From assembly GCA_020629035.1 (NCBI GenBank), contig JAHDEC010000001.1, positions 186,001 to 250,000 on the forward strand: 64,000 nucleotides of DNA. Direction: 5' to 3'. Source of the stretch: Saprospiraceae bacterium. Its GTDB lineage: Bacteria; Bacteroidota; Bacteroidia; Chitinophagales; Saprospiraceae. The notes under the pieces were generated by a model. The model had not been told where the DNA came from. It worked only from the letters and a program-made list of their open reading frames with translations, and ran no database searches. Shown here piece after piece: positions 1 through 8,500 of this stretch (position 1 is its first letter; every line of letters begins with the position of its first letter). The translations under genes were made by a program, and so were the position numbers.

Positions 1-192
1 CATTAAAATCGGAATATTAGTAAGCACAGCCGCAATTCCCATCATACTGGTCACATCAAGCGGAATATCTATTACATTTCCTTCAACTATTTCAATAATG
101 ATGGAGAAAATATCAGCGAAAATCATGTTAATCATTACTGTTATCCAGAGTAAGACGGTGACTATTTTAGTATTGGTTTGATCTTGATTCAT
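1..192 (-). CDS. DUF6326-like membrane protein, 3' end outside window
   Basis: Reading the minus strand from an ATG at 192 gives 64 uninterrupted codons to the window edge, so only the N-terminus is present. The peptide begins MNQDQTNTKIVTVLLWITVM and has one clear hydrophobic segment at residues 10-28 and a second starting near residue 50. The order (short polar N-terminus, helix with an MINMIFAD stretch, acidic loop, second helix) resembles DUF6326, a small four-helix integral membrane family of unknown function. That assignment is from memory of the family and rests on a fragment. The gene diverges from the lipoprotein gene at 412 with a 219-bp spacer. Confidence 0.5.
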   Translation of the reverse strand, partial: MNQDQTNTKIVTVLLWITVMINMIFADIFSIIIEIVEGNVIDIPLDVTSMMGIAAVLTNIPILM

Positions 193-332
193 GTGATTTG
201 ATTTTAAGTTTTTTATAAAATAAAGATCAGCGTCTTTTAAGTTCTATTCATTGACCAAAATCAATAAATGAAAAACTTCGTGGCATGAAAAATAAAAACT
301 TCGATACTAAGTATAATTCGAATGAGCGACAC

Positions 333-361
333 TTTGCCTTACGGTGCAGGCTTTATATTTG
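333..361 (+). promoter_or_regulatory. Bacteroidota-type promoter for the lipoprotein gene at 412
   Basis: A TTTG at 333-336 is followed after 17 nt by TATATTTG at 354-361, an exact match to the TAnnTTTG -7 box used by the primary sigma factor of Bacteroidota. It lies about 50 nt upstream of the ATG at 412. Assigned from sequence only. Confidence 0.5.
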
Positions 362-411
362 CGATTAATAAATCATAAAATGTGATTTACTTTATTCTAA
401 AATTGACCCAT

Positions 412-1224
412 ATGAAAAAGGTGTTATCCCTACTATTCGCTTGTCTTGTAAGTATATCATGTAATGATCAATCCGCAGTTAAGGATATAAAAAGTAAAGA
501 CGAAACTAGCTTTATTAATAAAGGCCATGAGCTAGTCCATAAAATGGTTTCAAAGGTTGGCAGCCTTGAAAAACTCAAGAATAAAAAAGATGTTAGCTAT
601 AAGTACACCTATCTAACTCCTGATGGCAAGACTGATGTTTCGATAGAAAAATACCTATTCGAAGGAGAATATTCTTACGGAAAATATATAAAACATGAAC
701 GTACGCTTCCTAATCTTGAAGGCGTCATAGAACAAGGATTTAATGGTAAGGAATATTGGTTAAAGCAAAATGGAGAACCCCTAACAAACAAAGAATATTT
801 AAAGAAAGTAGCGTTTAACAGACCAACGAATTATTACTGGTTTGCCATGATGCAAAAACTGTTGGACCCAAATCTTACTTATGAGTATCTAGGTCAAAAA
901 ACAATAGATGATCAAGGATACGATGTCGTTAAAATTTCGTTTAAGTCGACCGATAATAAACCAAAAGACATTTATCAATTATACATCAACCAAAAAACTT
1001 CATTAGTTGATCAATTTCTTTTTACCGTGGCTGATTTCGGAATTATGAATCCTAAGCTAATGAAAGTAGAATATAAAAAAGTGGAAGATTTGCTCATCCC
1101 AAATAAGAGAAAGTACAAAAACTCTAATTGGGATGCTGAAATAAATCAAGAACCTTGGATATCTGTTAGCTGGGATGACATAAAGTTTAATACAGGAATT
1201 AGTAAAGATGAATTTGAACTATAA
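412..1224 (+). CDS. DUF6503-like lipoprotein
   Basis: 270 residues from the ATG at 412. An in-frame GTG at 382 would give a longer frame, but the ATG places an MKK signal peptide right at the N-terminus. The signal ends in a lipobox (VSISC, Cys near residue 17), so this should be a lipid-anchored envelope protein. The rest is a soluble beta-rich domain with the pattern KMVSKVGSLEKLKNKKDVSY near the N-terminus and a central YWFAMMQKLLDPN segment. This resembles DUF6503, a LolA/LolB-like fold family common in Bacteroidota; function unknown. A promoter is visible at 333-361. The next gene is convergent. Confidence 0.6.
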   Translation: MKKVLSLLFACLVSISCNDQSAVKDIKSKDETSFINKGHELVHKMVSKVGSLEKLKNKKDVSYKYTYLTPDGKTDVSIEKYLFEGEYSYGKYIKHERTLPNLEGVIEQGFNGKEYWLKQNGEPLTNKEYLKKVAFNRPTNYYWFAMMQKLLDPNLTYEYLGQKTIDDQGYDVVKISFKSTDNKPKDIYQLYINQKTSLVDQFLFTVADFGIMNPKLMKVEYKKVEDLLIPNKRKYKNSNWDAEINQEPWISVSWDDIKFNTGISKDEFEL

Positions 1225-1276
1225 CTTAGTTAGTGCTTAATCATTAAATACATAAAAGGCTTCCTATTGTAAGAAA

Positions 1277-2497
1277 TCATCGCATCAAGGGCAAGGCAAG
1301 ATTTGATCGATGATTTTTTCGATTTTCAATGGGTAAGTGCTCAGCCATTTTTAGGTAATGGCCATCTGGATATTGCTGGTTTGCCATCAGGAGAATAGGG
1401 AATAAATCCATTCTATCTACCTCTTTGACGGCTTGTTTAGGCCAGCTATTTTTTGCATCTGCATACGGGGTGATATAATCAAGCGCTTTTCGCAATCTTG
1501 AAGGTTCACTTTCTCCTTCCCAAATATTAATACCTAGCTTCTCAGCTAAGTGAGCAAACACAAACATAGCATGTAAATTAAACATACTATAAAATAATGG
1601 ACGAGTTCGAGCCATTTCTTCTGGCATAGATCCATCAGGTTTAATTTGCTGATGTAGACGCTGTTTAGTGAAGTTGGTGGCAATTTCTTTAGCGGCTTTT
1701 TGATGATCAGTGTATAGCGCAAAATACAAGGCTTGAACATCATAAAATGAACCATGATTATTTTTGGCTTCAGCTTCTTCAAGTGCCATGGGGTTGGTGG
1801 TGAGCCAGACAAAATATTGCCTTGCCCATTCTTTGAGTTCGTTTTGCTCTTTTTCTGATAGTGCACCAGATTGCTTAATGAGCAAGGAAGCTTCTAATGC
1901 TTGAATTAGGAGTCTACCATCTAATACACCAGACTTACTTCCTTCATTATGCCCTGGTCTTATTTGAGCATGATTTACATTAGGGTTCATGCGAGTGGCT
2001 TGGTCAATAAACCAAATGCGAAGAAGCTCAGCGACCTTTATGGCATATTTATCATCTTCCGTGAAGTAATAACTTAGCCCTAAGGTTTCGCTGTGTCTAG
2101 CTAGATCCCCTAATCTTTGTCTGTCAGAAAAATCCAGACTTTGACTGTTTGGATTGGTTTCGCCATCACGACGAATAAATGGTAATCCATCAGGTTTATC
2201 AGGATTTGGCCACCAATATCGACTGTAACTGGCATAGTCGTTTTTACTACCACTCGGTGGGAGTGTCTTTTTATCGATCACGCTCATTGGATCTGCAAGA
2301 AGTGAAACTTGGGCATCCTCAAGTAATTTACTGTAAGCGTTTAGGAGTGCAGGATCTTTATTTTCAATGCCATTTTTGACACTAGAAAGATAGTTGTGAT
2401 CGATCAATATGGTTTCGGTACCGTCTTTAGCTTTGTCTGAACAACTCCAAAATAGAACTGGAATTAAAAGAATGGCTAGGATAGTTCTTATTGTCAT
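1277..2497 (-). CDS. Alginate-lyase-family (PL5-like) lipoprotein
   Basis: 406 residues with a lipoprotein signal (LFWSC, Cys19), so probably periplasmic or surface anchored. The body matches the alginate lyase family (PF05426, alpha-barrel): YWWPNPDKPDGLPFIRRDGE near residues 94-113, PGHNEG near 181 and an NNHG segment at 246-249, corresponding to the Asn-His active-site pair of PL5 lyases. Length fits the family. The likely role is beta-elimination of a uronate polysaccharide. True alginate specificity cannot be read from sequence, and many Bacteroidota members of this family are uncharacterised. A second candidate lyase-like lipoprotein lies at 3636-4733, with two unrelated genes between. 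No SusC/SusD pair is nearby, so this is not a typical PUL. Confidence 0.8.
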   Translation of the reverse strand: MTIRTILAILLIPVLFWSCSDKAKDGTETILIDHNYLSSVKNGIENKDPALLNAYSKLLEDAQVSLLADPMSVIDKKTLPPSGSKNDYASYSRYWWPNPDKPDGLPFIRRDGETNPNSQSLDFSDRQRLGDLARHSETLGLSYYFTEDDKYAIKVAELLRIWFIDQATRMNPNVNHAQIRPGHNEGSKSGVLDGRLLIQALEASLLIKQSGALSEKEQNELKEWARQYFVWLTTNPMALEEAEAKNNHGSFYDVQALYFALYTDHQKAAKEIATNFTKQRLHQQIKPDGSMPEEMARTRPLFYSMFNLHAMFVFAHLAEKLGINIWEGESEPSRLRKALDYITPYADAKNSWPKQAVKEVDRMDLFPILLMANQQYPDGHYLKMAEHLPIENRKNHRSNLALPLMR

Positions 2498-2554
2498 GAC
2501 TTTGGCATTGGATTAAACCTAGATGAAGATAAGCATTGTGATCATGAGTATTTG

Positions 2555-3268
2555 CTATTTACTAAATTCAGGATTTCGGTATTTAATCCTAGGGTAATCG
2601 GACATCCTGATATTATCCTTTTCTAGTTCTCTAAGTGCATTTTTGGCTATCCATTGTGCAGCAGGACTTTCAAATTGCAATAATTCTTTAGAGACCATTA
2701 TGGCCTTTTTATTTAAATCAATATTCCTTTTCCCAATATTGCGCAAAGCCCAATTGACAGCTTTTTTTACATACAATCTATCATCATTTGCCTCTCGCTT
2801 GATGATAGAAAAGAAGGGTTCAAATACTTCGTTTTCGGAAGTTTTATCAGCCATACAATAGGAGGCAATTATGGTAAAGCCAGCTCTTTTTTGGAATGTT
2901 TGTTCTCTTGCTGTCCACTCCATTATTTTCGGAATGGCAAATTTACTTTTTGAAAAAAGACCCATGCAAAAGCTATCACAAATTTCCCAATTTTCAAACG
3001 TGCTTACCCATTTTTCCATCAGCACTTCAGTAACATCCTGAGGTTTAAACAATTTACTACACAATAGACGTCCCTCATATATGCCACTATCAAAAAGCGC
3101 TTGAGCCAGCTGATTGTCTTGTCCAATTTCTTTGGCGATCTATTTCAGCTCACCATGATAAATGCCTAGCGCATTATTTGAGATAACCCCAAATTTTTTC
3201 TCTTTAAAAAGAACCTTTCCCTCATCCTTTAGCTCGTAAAGACGCTGTATAATTTCGTCTAGTGACAT
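2555..3268 (-). pseudogene. DNA alkylation repair protein (AlkD-like) interrupted by an in-frame TAG
   Basis: From ATG 3268 the frame encodes 42 residues (MSLDEIIQRLYELKDEG...) and then meets TAG at 3142-3140. Past this codon the same frame stays open to 2555, giving 237 codons in all, the normal length of AlkD-type HEAT-repeat DNA glycosylases. Sequence after the stop (LAQALFDSGIYEGRLLCSKL, then HEAT-like helices with KKAVNWALRNIGKRN) is typical of the family, as is the part before it. The stop replaces what is normally Lys/Leu in an LKKIAKEIG-type helix, so one base change explains it. The start codon abuts the DUF1801 stop (3269), which supports the full-length frame as the original gene. 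Either a recent nonsense mutation or a sequencing error. Confidence 0.85.
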
Positions 3269-3613
3269 TTATTTGTTATTGTTAATCTCGATAGCTTGTT
3301 CTATATAATAAGCAACTGCCTGTTTATCTAGTTCTTTCTGTTGAAGCACCCTTATCGCCTTGCCTTGCCCGGTTAGTAATCCTAATTTATCCTTCATTCT
3401 TGCTCCTTTCAAAAACCCAAAATCTACTCCATAGGGTCTGGTACGCATATGGCAAATACCTCCTTTATCGTTTGAGTAAGTCGTTATTCTTTCTTTTTTT
3501 GTTTCAACGATTCCATCGTAAGAAAGTAATAATGCTCTTGCTTTTAAAAATAGCTCTTTAAAGTCTGATTGTAGGTCTTTATCAAATTGCATCTTGGTGG
3601 ATTTGTGGGGCAT
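3269..3613 (-). CDS. DUF1801 domain protein
   Basis: 114 residues from the ATG at 3613; a TTG four codons upstream is also in frame but less likely. The segment RTRPYGVDFGFLKGARM and the following KLGLLTGQGKAIRVL are characteristic of DUF1801 (YdhG-like), a small alpha/beta cytosolic family of unknown function. There is no signal peptide. Its stop codon directly abuts the start of the interrupted alkylation-repair gene, so the two were probably co-transcribed. Confidence 0.8.
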   Translation of the reverse strand: MPHKSTKMQFDKDLQSDFKELFLKARALLLSYDGIVETKKERITTYSNDKGGICHMRTRPYGVDFGFLKGARMKDKLGLLTGQGKAIRVLQQKELDKQAVAYYIEQAIEINNNK

Positions 3614-3635
3614 ATACCTAATCAAATTTCGCTAG

Positions 3636-4733
3636 CTAATTTATTTCGGTAATGATAAAGTCAGCAAAAAGCACTTCTTCATCTCTCAAGTCTTCAGCAT
3701 ATTCTAAACTTCGGTAAATTCCCCATTTGGGTCTTACAAAATCTGCATTAGGTCTCCAATTAATAATGGAGGCTATCGAATGGCTTAGCAAAATTTCACC
3801 TGTGTTTACTTTCTTAATTTCAATGTCATATGTTCCTTCCATCCCATATTTTATAGTTTCAGATACTTCAAGCCAAGTATCTAAAAAAGGTGCTAAGTCG
3901 ACTTCCCGTAACCTGATGGAGGTCTCTGTTTCTGCGTAACGTAATTCTAATTGGTCTGGACTTCCTTTGCGAGTTGTAAGGGTGTACATGGGGTGACTTG
4001 CGAACTCTCCACCCACTGACTTTAATTGATGTAGATGTGTAAATTTAGCAGAGGATTGAAAACCTGCATTAAGCTTAAACTTCCAACTATAATTGACTTT
4101 TTCGTTCTCTATTCCTAATAAGTTATCTGGAGATGGAGCATAACTTTTTATTTCATTTCGTTGCCTATCAAAAATGATGCATCGATCATCATCTGGTGTT
4201 GTGTGGATATGGAATCTAAAAACATGCTTATTTAATTCAGTATCAAATAGTTCATCAATGTGTTCACCGAATTCAGCATGATTACAATCAGGAACTTCAA
4301 CAGGATTTTGTCCAGGAGCTAAGACTGAAGTGATTAAGGCATAAGTATCTCCAGGACCGTCTGCCTGTAATGCAATGCCTTCAATTCTTTCTAGCTTTAT
4401 AGTAACAGAATTGTTAACTAGGTTTGGATCTTCATATGAATTCTGAAAGAGCTGTTTAAAGTCTATGCTGATACTCACTTGGGTCATATCATCATTAAAT
4501 ATCTGTTGTATTTCGGTTCTGCTTTCTTCGGCAAGACCGTGGTCATAACTTATTATATTTTCTAATTTTTCACTCAAGTCACTTTTGGCGAACCAAGTAA
4601 TTATGTCCTCAGAAGATGTTACTGATAGGTCTGTCATTATTTGACTTGGAAATGCTGAAGCTTCATCACTTTTTCTGCAACTTGCTAAGCTGATCAAGGT
4701 GATTATCGAGATAATAAAAAAGGGATTTTTCAT
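3636..4733 (-). CDS. Lipoprotein with a polysaccharide-lyase-like jelly-roll domain
   Basis: 365 residues. Lipoprotein signal with LASC lipobox (Cys19). The C-terminal two thirds look like a concanavalin-type jelly roll: alternating beta strands with KFTHLHQLKSVGG near residue 230, TLTTRKGSPDQLELRY near 250 and a final RPKWGIYRSL segment. Those features recall heparin-lyase-like or PF14099-type polysaccharide lyases, where the HLHQLK strand contributes substrate-cleft residues. The N-terminal about 100 residues have no recognisable domain. Function as a lyase is inferred and the substrate is unknown. A glycan-binding protein with the same fold is an alternative. Confidence 0.5.
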   Translation of the reverse strand: MKNPFFIISIITLISLASCRKSDEASAFPSQIMTDLSVTSSEDIITWFAKSDLSEKLENIISYDHGLAEESRTEIQQIFNDDMTQVSISIDFKQLFQNSYEDPNLVNNSVTIKLERIEGIALQADGPGDTYALITSVLAPGQNPVEVPDCNHAEFGEHIDELFDTELNKHVFRFHIHTTPDDDRCIIFDRQRNEIKSYAPSPDNLLGIENEKVNYSWKFKLNAGFQSSAKFTHLHQLKSVGGEFASHPMYTLTTRKGSPDQLELRYAETETSIRLREVDLAPFLDTWLEVSETIKYGMEGTYDIEIKKVNTGEILLSHSIASIINWRPNADFVRPKWGIYRSLEYAEDLRDEEVLFADFIITEIN

Positions 4734-4879
4734 AGATGGAGGATACGAGAATTAAGGTTTTAGATCAGGAATAAGGCTCGATGTTTTTGTGCCATTTATC
4801 CACAGTACGATGATTTTTTGAAAAGATACATTCGAACCATAAGATAGAACAAAAAGTGCTTAGGAAATTTTCTTATTGG

Positions 4880-5887
4880 TTATTTCTTTGCTCCTCTTTT
4901 AAAATGTTCCACTAAAACACGCTTTGATTTGTTATGACTATCACTAACTAATGAAATATAGCCAAAGCTATCTTCCTCAAATTCAACTAAATAAGTATTA
5001 AAGTATTCTCCAGCTTTGATGTCATTATAGATAAAAGGTATCACAGGCTCTGAAGCGTAGGAAGGAATGCCCCATTTCCCATCTTTTTGATAAACTGCCA
5101 TGGTTTGTTCCACACCCCTCATAGGTATAAATTTTACTTGATCATAGATAAAATCAGGTTCAATAGTATAACTTGAATCTATAGGAATTAAGTAGCGTTG
5201 ATTAGTTAATAAATCAATTCCTTTCAAATTTTCGGTACAGCAAAGTGCATACTTCGAATCCTTCTTTAGGAGGGCGAGATTTGTGTTTAGTTCTATGATT
5301 GTGTCGAGTTTTAATTGGCTGGTATCTCTAATCTTGATCCCAGAAGTATCGCTGGTAAGTCTCCAATAATCATATATTAATTCATAAGATCCGTCTGCAT
5401 TTCTAGATGAATATTCATTTAGTCTTGAGTGATAGGCTAGGCATGCCCCGATTTCATTCGATAGTTTGGCATTTTTGAGATGGCTTCCTTTTGTATTTAT
5501 ATAAAAACTGCCACTGCCTTCATCTACTTTGGCTATGAGCTCCTTTTGCCCACCTCCTTGCTTATTCTTGAGACCATGATATCTGAAGATAAATGGTTCT
5601 GCCTCGCTATATTTTGGCTTAATAATCCATTTGCCTGTATTATTAATGTAGCCATAATAATTACCCTGTTTCACGATGGCTAGACCATACTGGAACAATG
5701 AAGCTTCCTCAAATTGTGGGCTTATTATTGTGTTACCCTTAAAATCTGCATAGCCCCAAAGTGTATCATATTTGATGGGATACCAATGGCTGCTAAATAA
5801 AATACCGTTATTATACTTATTAATTAGATATTCATTCGATGTACAACTCGATATTAATACCAGTAAAAAGACGATTAGTTTCTTCAT
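4880..5887 (-). CDS. WG-repeat lipoprotein
   Basis: 335 residues with a short lipoprotein signal (LISSC, Cys15). WG repeats are clear in the first half: LWGYADFKGNTIISPQFEEA and YYGYINNTGKWIIKPKYSEA, each the roughly 30-residue beta-hairpin unit with a central G-Y/W pair. A weaker copy follows near residue 273 (KDGKWGIPSYASEPVIP). WG-repeat proteins form beta-propeller-like or solenoid surfaces, and most have no assigned function. Single gene, flanked by spacers of about 90-150 bp. Confidence 0.75.
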   Translation of the reverse strand: MKKLIVFLLVLISSCTSNEYLINKYNNGILFSSHWYPIKYDTLWGYADFKGNTIISPQFEEASLFQYGLAIVKQGNYYGYINNTGKWIIKPKYSEAEPFIFRYHGLKNKQGGGQKELIAKVDEGSGSFYINTKGSHLKNAKLSNEIGACLAYHSRLNEYSSRNADGSYELIYDYWRLTSDTSGIKIRDTSQLKLDTIIELNTNLALLKKDSKYALCCTENLKGIDLLTNQRYLIPIDSSYTIEPDFIYDQVKFIPMRGVEQTMAVYQKDGKWGIPSYASEPVIPFIYNDIKAGEYFNTYLVEFEEDSFGYISLVSDSHNKSKRVLVEHFKRGAKK

Positions 5888-5978
5888 TAAAATAGCAACT
5901 ATCCTTTAAAAGTATGCTGTGCTCAATTAAGGAGAAACCATACAGCGGACATACCGATTGTTTACTCTTCTTTTTCCT

Positions 5979-6890
5979 TTAATTCAAGGTATATTTTTCT
6001 CTATATCTCGAAGGACTTTCTCCTTCCTTTTTCTTGAATAATCTTGAGAAGTATTGAGGATATTCAAAACCTAATTCATAAGCTACTTCTGAAATGCTTT
6101 TTTGTGGATTTAAGAGGATTTGTTTGGCTTCATCAATGAGATACGACTGCAGGTGTTCTATGGTTGTCTTACCAGTTTCTTTTTTAAGTGTATCACTCAG
6201 GTAGCGTTGTGAAACTGACATTGTATTCGCAAGCTGTTCTATGTTTGGTATTCCTTGTTCTTTTAGTTTACCAGCTTTAGAGTAGGCGTCCAAATGCTTA
6301 TTAAATTTCTCAACTAAATTATTGGATAGATTTTTTCGATTTAAAAATTGTCTCTCGTAAAATCTGTTAGCATATTTGAGAAGTGTACTCAGTTGTGAAA
6401 TGATGATGTCTTTACTAAATGCATCCTGGTTATTCTGATATTCTATTTCGATATTCTCTACGATCGCCTCCAATTGCCTTTCTTCTTTTGGGGAGAGATG
6501 TAAAGCTTCATTTACCGCGTAAGAAAAGAATCCATATCTCTTTACTTGATGCGCTAATTCGGTTCCGATTAGAAAATCTTCATGAAAATTTATGGAAAAA
6601 CCTTTTTGCTCAAAGACTACTCGACTATCCCATTGCATGACTTGTCTCGGAGCAATGAATATTAATGCGCCATTAGTAAAATCATATTTTGTCCTACCAT
6701 AGTTTAGTTCACCCTTGATAGTTTTCTTTAAGCTGATAGAATAACAATCATTGGTAATGGGTGGTGAACTTTCTTTAGGACAAGGAAGAAATTGATCTCC
6801 TTTGGCAAATAAAACATTAAACATAGGATGTTCTGGCTTAGGTAATTCAAGGTATTTTAAGTAAGCCGATAATGTTTTAAAATGCTGCAT
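5979..6890 (-). CDS. AraC-family transcriptional regulator
   Basis: 303 residues. The C-terminal about 95 residues hold the double helix-turn-helix of AraC/XylS regulators: IEQLANTMSVSQRYLSDTLK (first HTH), then SISEVAYELGFEYPQYFSRL with the family-typical second HTH and a closing KKKEGESPSRYR. The N-terminal about 190 residues resemble a cupin-like sensing domain. It is the last gene of a three-gene run (SDR, membrane protein, this gene) with gaps of 10 and 3 bp. A pair of direct repeats upstream of the SDR (8429-8457) has AraC-site geometry, so this regulator probably controls its own operon. The inducer is unknown. Confidence 0.9.
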   Translation of the reverse strand: MQHFKTLSAYLKYLELPKPEHPMFNVLFAKGDQFLPCPKESSPPITNDCYSISLKKTIKGELNYGRTKYDFTNGALIFIAPRQVMQWDSRVVFEQKGFSINFHEDFLIGTELAHQVKRYGFFSYAVNEALHLSPKEERQLEAIVENIEIEYQNNQDAFSKDIIISQLSTLLKYANRFYERQFLNRKNLSNNLVEKFNKHLDAYSKAGKLKEQGIPNIEQLANTMSVSQRYLSDTLKKETGKTTIEHLQSYLIDEAKQILLNPQKSISEVAYELGFEYPQYFSRLFKKKEGESPSRYREKYTLN

Positions 6891-6893
6891 GGA

Positions 6894-7406
6894 CTAATTC
6901 TTTACTGCTCGTTCAGCTGTAACTAGGTGCTGATTATAAGTATTCATTCTTTTGAGTGCTTGACTATCTAAAAGTACAAGAACAAATAGAAATGCAACAA
7001 CTCCAATACAAATGGCTCTGATGCTTGTATTTGAAACAAAAATGGCAATCAGAGCTGTAACCAAGATAATGGCCGGAAATACTTTTAAAGCAACGTTTTG
7101 GTAAGTTTTTATGGTTTTGTTTGTACTTGCTATTTCTGCTTGTATCATAGCCGTAGGATTGGCAGTAAAGTCCTTTTCGAAATTTGCCAACTTGGACTTG
7201 TTGCTAAAGTAAAAACTTATTCCTGCCATCAATAGCAATCCTCCTGCCACCAGCATAGGAATGAATAATGACTTGTGCAAAGCTGCTGTTCCCATTTGTT
7301 TGAAATAGAAAGCTATTAATAAGTAGGTGACACCAAAAAGCATAAAAAATATGGAAGATGTTATTTCTCCCTTAGCCCAATGGTTTGCTGCAGATATTAT
7401 TTCCAT
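6894..7406 (-). CDS. Small integral membrane protein
   Basis: 170 residues with about four hydrophobic helices: residues 14-34, 47-67, and two close helices at about 106-147. A soluble stretch of about 40 residues (KSKLANFEKDFTANPTAMIQ onward) sits between helices 2 and 3. I do not recognise a named family. It lies between an SDR gene and an AraC regulator and is evidently co-transcribed. Its role is unknown, perhaps transport or stress-related to the same inducer. Confidence 0.7.
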   Translation of the reverse strand: MEIISAANHWAKGEITSSIFFMLFGVTYLLIAFYFKQMGTAALHKSLFIPMLVAGGLLLMAGISFYFSNKSKLANFEKDFTANPTAMIQAEIASTNKTIKTYQNVALKVFPAIILVTALIAIFVSNTSIRAICIGVVAFLFVLVLLDSQALKRMNTYNQHLVTAERAVKN

Positions 7407-7416
7407 AATTTATTGA

Positions 7417-8367
7417 CTATACATTCCATGTTAAACCAGTAGCCTCCTCGGATATTTTCCATAATCTTTCGGCTGTGGCCTTATCTTTTGCGTGAGCTTC
7501 TAACTTGTGTTCTCCTACAGGACCTCCGGTATTCATTCTTTTGGTCGGGCCATAAAATCCAGTTGGATTTAAATGTGCTTCGGTGGCACACATTAACATG
7601 GGATAAGCTCCTTTCTCAGCTGATTGTACCATAGGAGTCAATTTCATAAGTTGCCAAATGAAACGAGTTAATAAACTACCACTGGTTTTAATCAAGGATG
7701 TTCTGGCCGCACCAGGATGGCAAGCGTAAACCTTAAGCCCTGTTTTTCCGGCTTTTGCTAATCGGTCTTGTAATTCATAAACGCACATAATTTGTGCTAA
7801 TTTGCTTTGACTATAAACACCATTAGGACTGTATTTCTTATCCCAGTTCATATCGTCAAACTGGATGGTTTTAATACCTAAGGTATAGCCCATACTACCC
7901 ACAACTACTATTCGTCCTTTTGACTGTTCGATTAAAGGATAAAGTAATCCTTGAAGTAAAAAATTGCCGTAGTGATTTACACCCAACTGACTTTCAAATC
8001 CATCAACCGTAAGTACCTGTTTTGGCACTTGAGCAATGGCTGCATTACAAATTAAGGCATCAATTTTCGGAACAGTTTTGATAAGTTCGGCTGATGCATT
8101 TTTTATAGATGATAGTTCAGCTAAATCCATGGTGATATTCAATACATCGATATCATCACCTAGCGCTTGTTTTAAATGGCTAATGGTAGTGCCTGCTTTT
8201 TGTGGATTACGATTTAACATCACCACCTTTGCACCTTTCGAGAGCAAAATCCGAGCTGCTTCGTACCCAGTTCCACTAGTTGTTCCCGTTATGACATAGA
8301 TTTTACCACTTAAATCTTCGATTCTCTCGGGTGTCCAACCTTGTTTGCCGAAATTATTTTGCTTCAT
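7417..8367 (-). CDS. Short-chain dehydrogenase/reductase (protochlorophyllide-reductase-like)
   Basis: 316 residues. Rossmann cofactor motif TGTTSGTG at residues 27-34, the NNAG-equivalent CNAAIA near residue 109, and the catalytic YSQSK (Tyr-x-x-x-Lys) near 186. Length and the C-terminal extension match the SDR subgroup annotated as protochlorophyllide-reductase-like or retinol-dehydrogenase-like, so NADP(H) is the likely cofactor. The carbonyl or alcohol substrate is unknown. It is the first gene of an operon ending in an AraC regulator, with a -7 box at 8402-8409 and an operator-like repeat just upstream. Confidence 0.88.
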   Translation of the reverse strand: MKQNNFGKQGWTPERIEDLSGKIYVITGTTSGTGYEAARILLSKGAKVVMLNRNPQKAGTTISHLKQALGDDIDVLNITMDLAELSSIKNASAELIKTVPKIDALICNAAIAQVPKQVLTVDGFESQLGVNHYGNFLLQGLLYPLIEQSKGRIVVVGSMGYTLGIKTIQFDDMNWDKKYSPNGVYSQSKLAQIMCVYELQDRLAKAGKTGLKVYACHPGAARTSLIKTSGSLLTRFIWQLMKLTPMVQSAEKGAYPMLMCATEAHLNPTGFYGPTKRMNTGGPVGEHKLEAHAKDKATAERLWKISEEATGLTWNV

Positions 8368-8401
8368 TTGTCAATGCTGTTTTTTGTTGATAAGAATATC
8401 A

Positions 8402-8409
8402 CAAAGTTA
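8402..8409 (-). promoter_or_regulatory. -7 promoter box for the SDR/AraC operon
   Basis: On the minus strand the bases read TAACTTTG, an exact TAnnTTTG match, 35 nt upstream of the SDR start codon. No good TTTG -33 element is present at the expected distance. Instead the AraC-like repeats occupy that region, as expected for an activator-dependent promoter. Confidence 0.5.
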
Positions 8410-8428
8410 GGGCTCAGCAGATCGAAAG

Positions 8429-8457
8429 TTGTATACGTATTTTCGATTCTTGTATAC
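8429..8457. promoter_or_regulatory. Candidate AraC-family operator (two direct repeats, 21-bp period)
   Basis: TTGTATAC occurs at 8429-8436 and again at 8450-8457, start-to-start distance 21 bp, two helical turns. AraC-family monomers typically bind direct repeats with this spacing, next to or overlapping the promoter's upstream element. The first copy also sits inside an inverted repeat (ATCGAAA at 8421-8427, TTTCGAT at 8441-8447). The site is 20-48 bp upstream of the -7 box of the operon encoding an AraC regulator. Confidence 0.55.
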
Positions 8458-8500
8458 TTTTTGGTTTTATTGCTTGTTTATCTCTTCTAAAGTTTAGGGG

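Noticed and set aside
1546-1866. Overlapping frames opposite or within the alginate-lyase gene and similar long shadows elsewhere
   Set aside because: They lie inside well supported genes and lack any signal peptide, domain or protein-like composition.
1277-4733. A polysaccharide utilisation locus formed by the two lyase-like lipoproteins
   Set aside because: There is no SusC/SusD, sensor or transporter, and unrelated repair and DUF1801 genes lie between; two lyase-like genes nearby are not enough.
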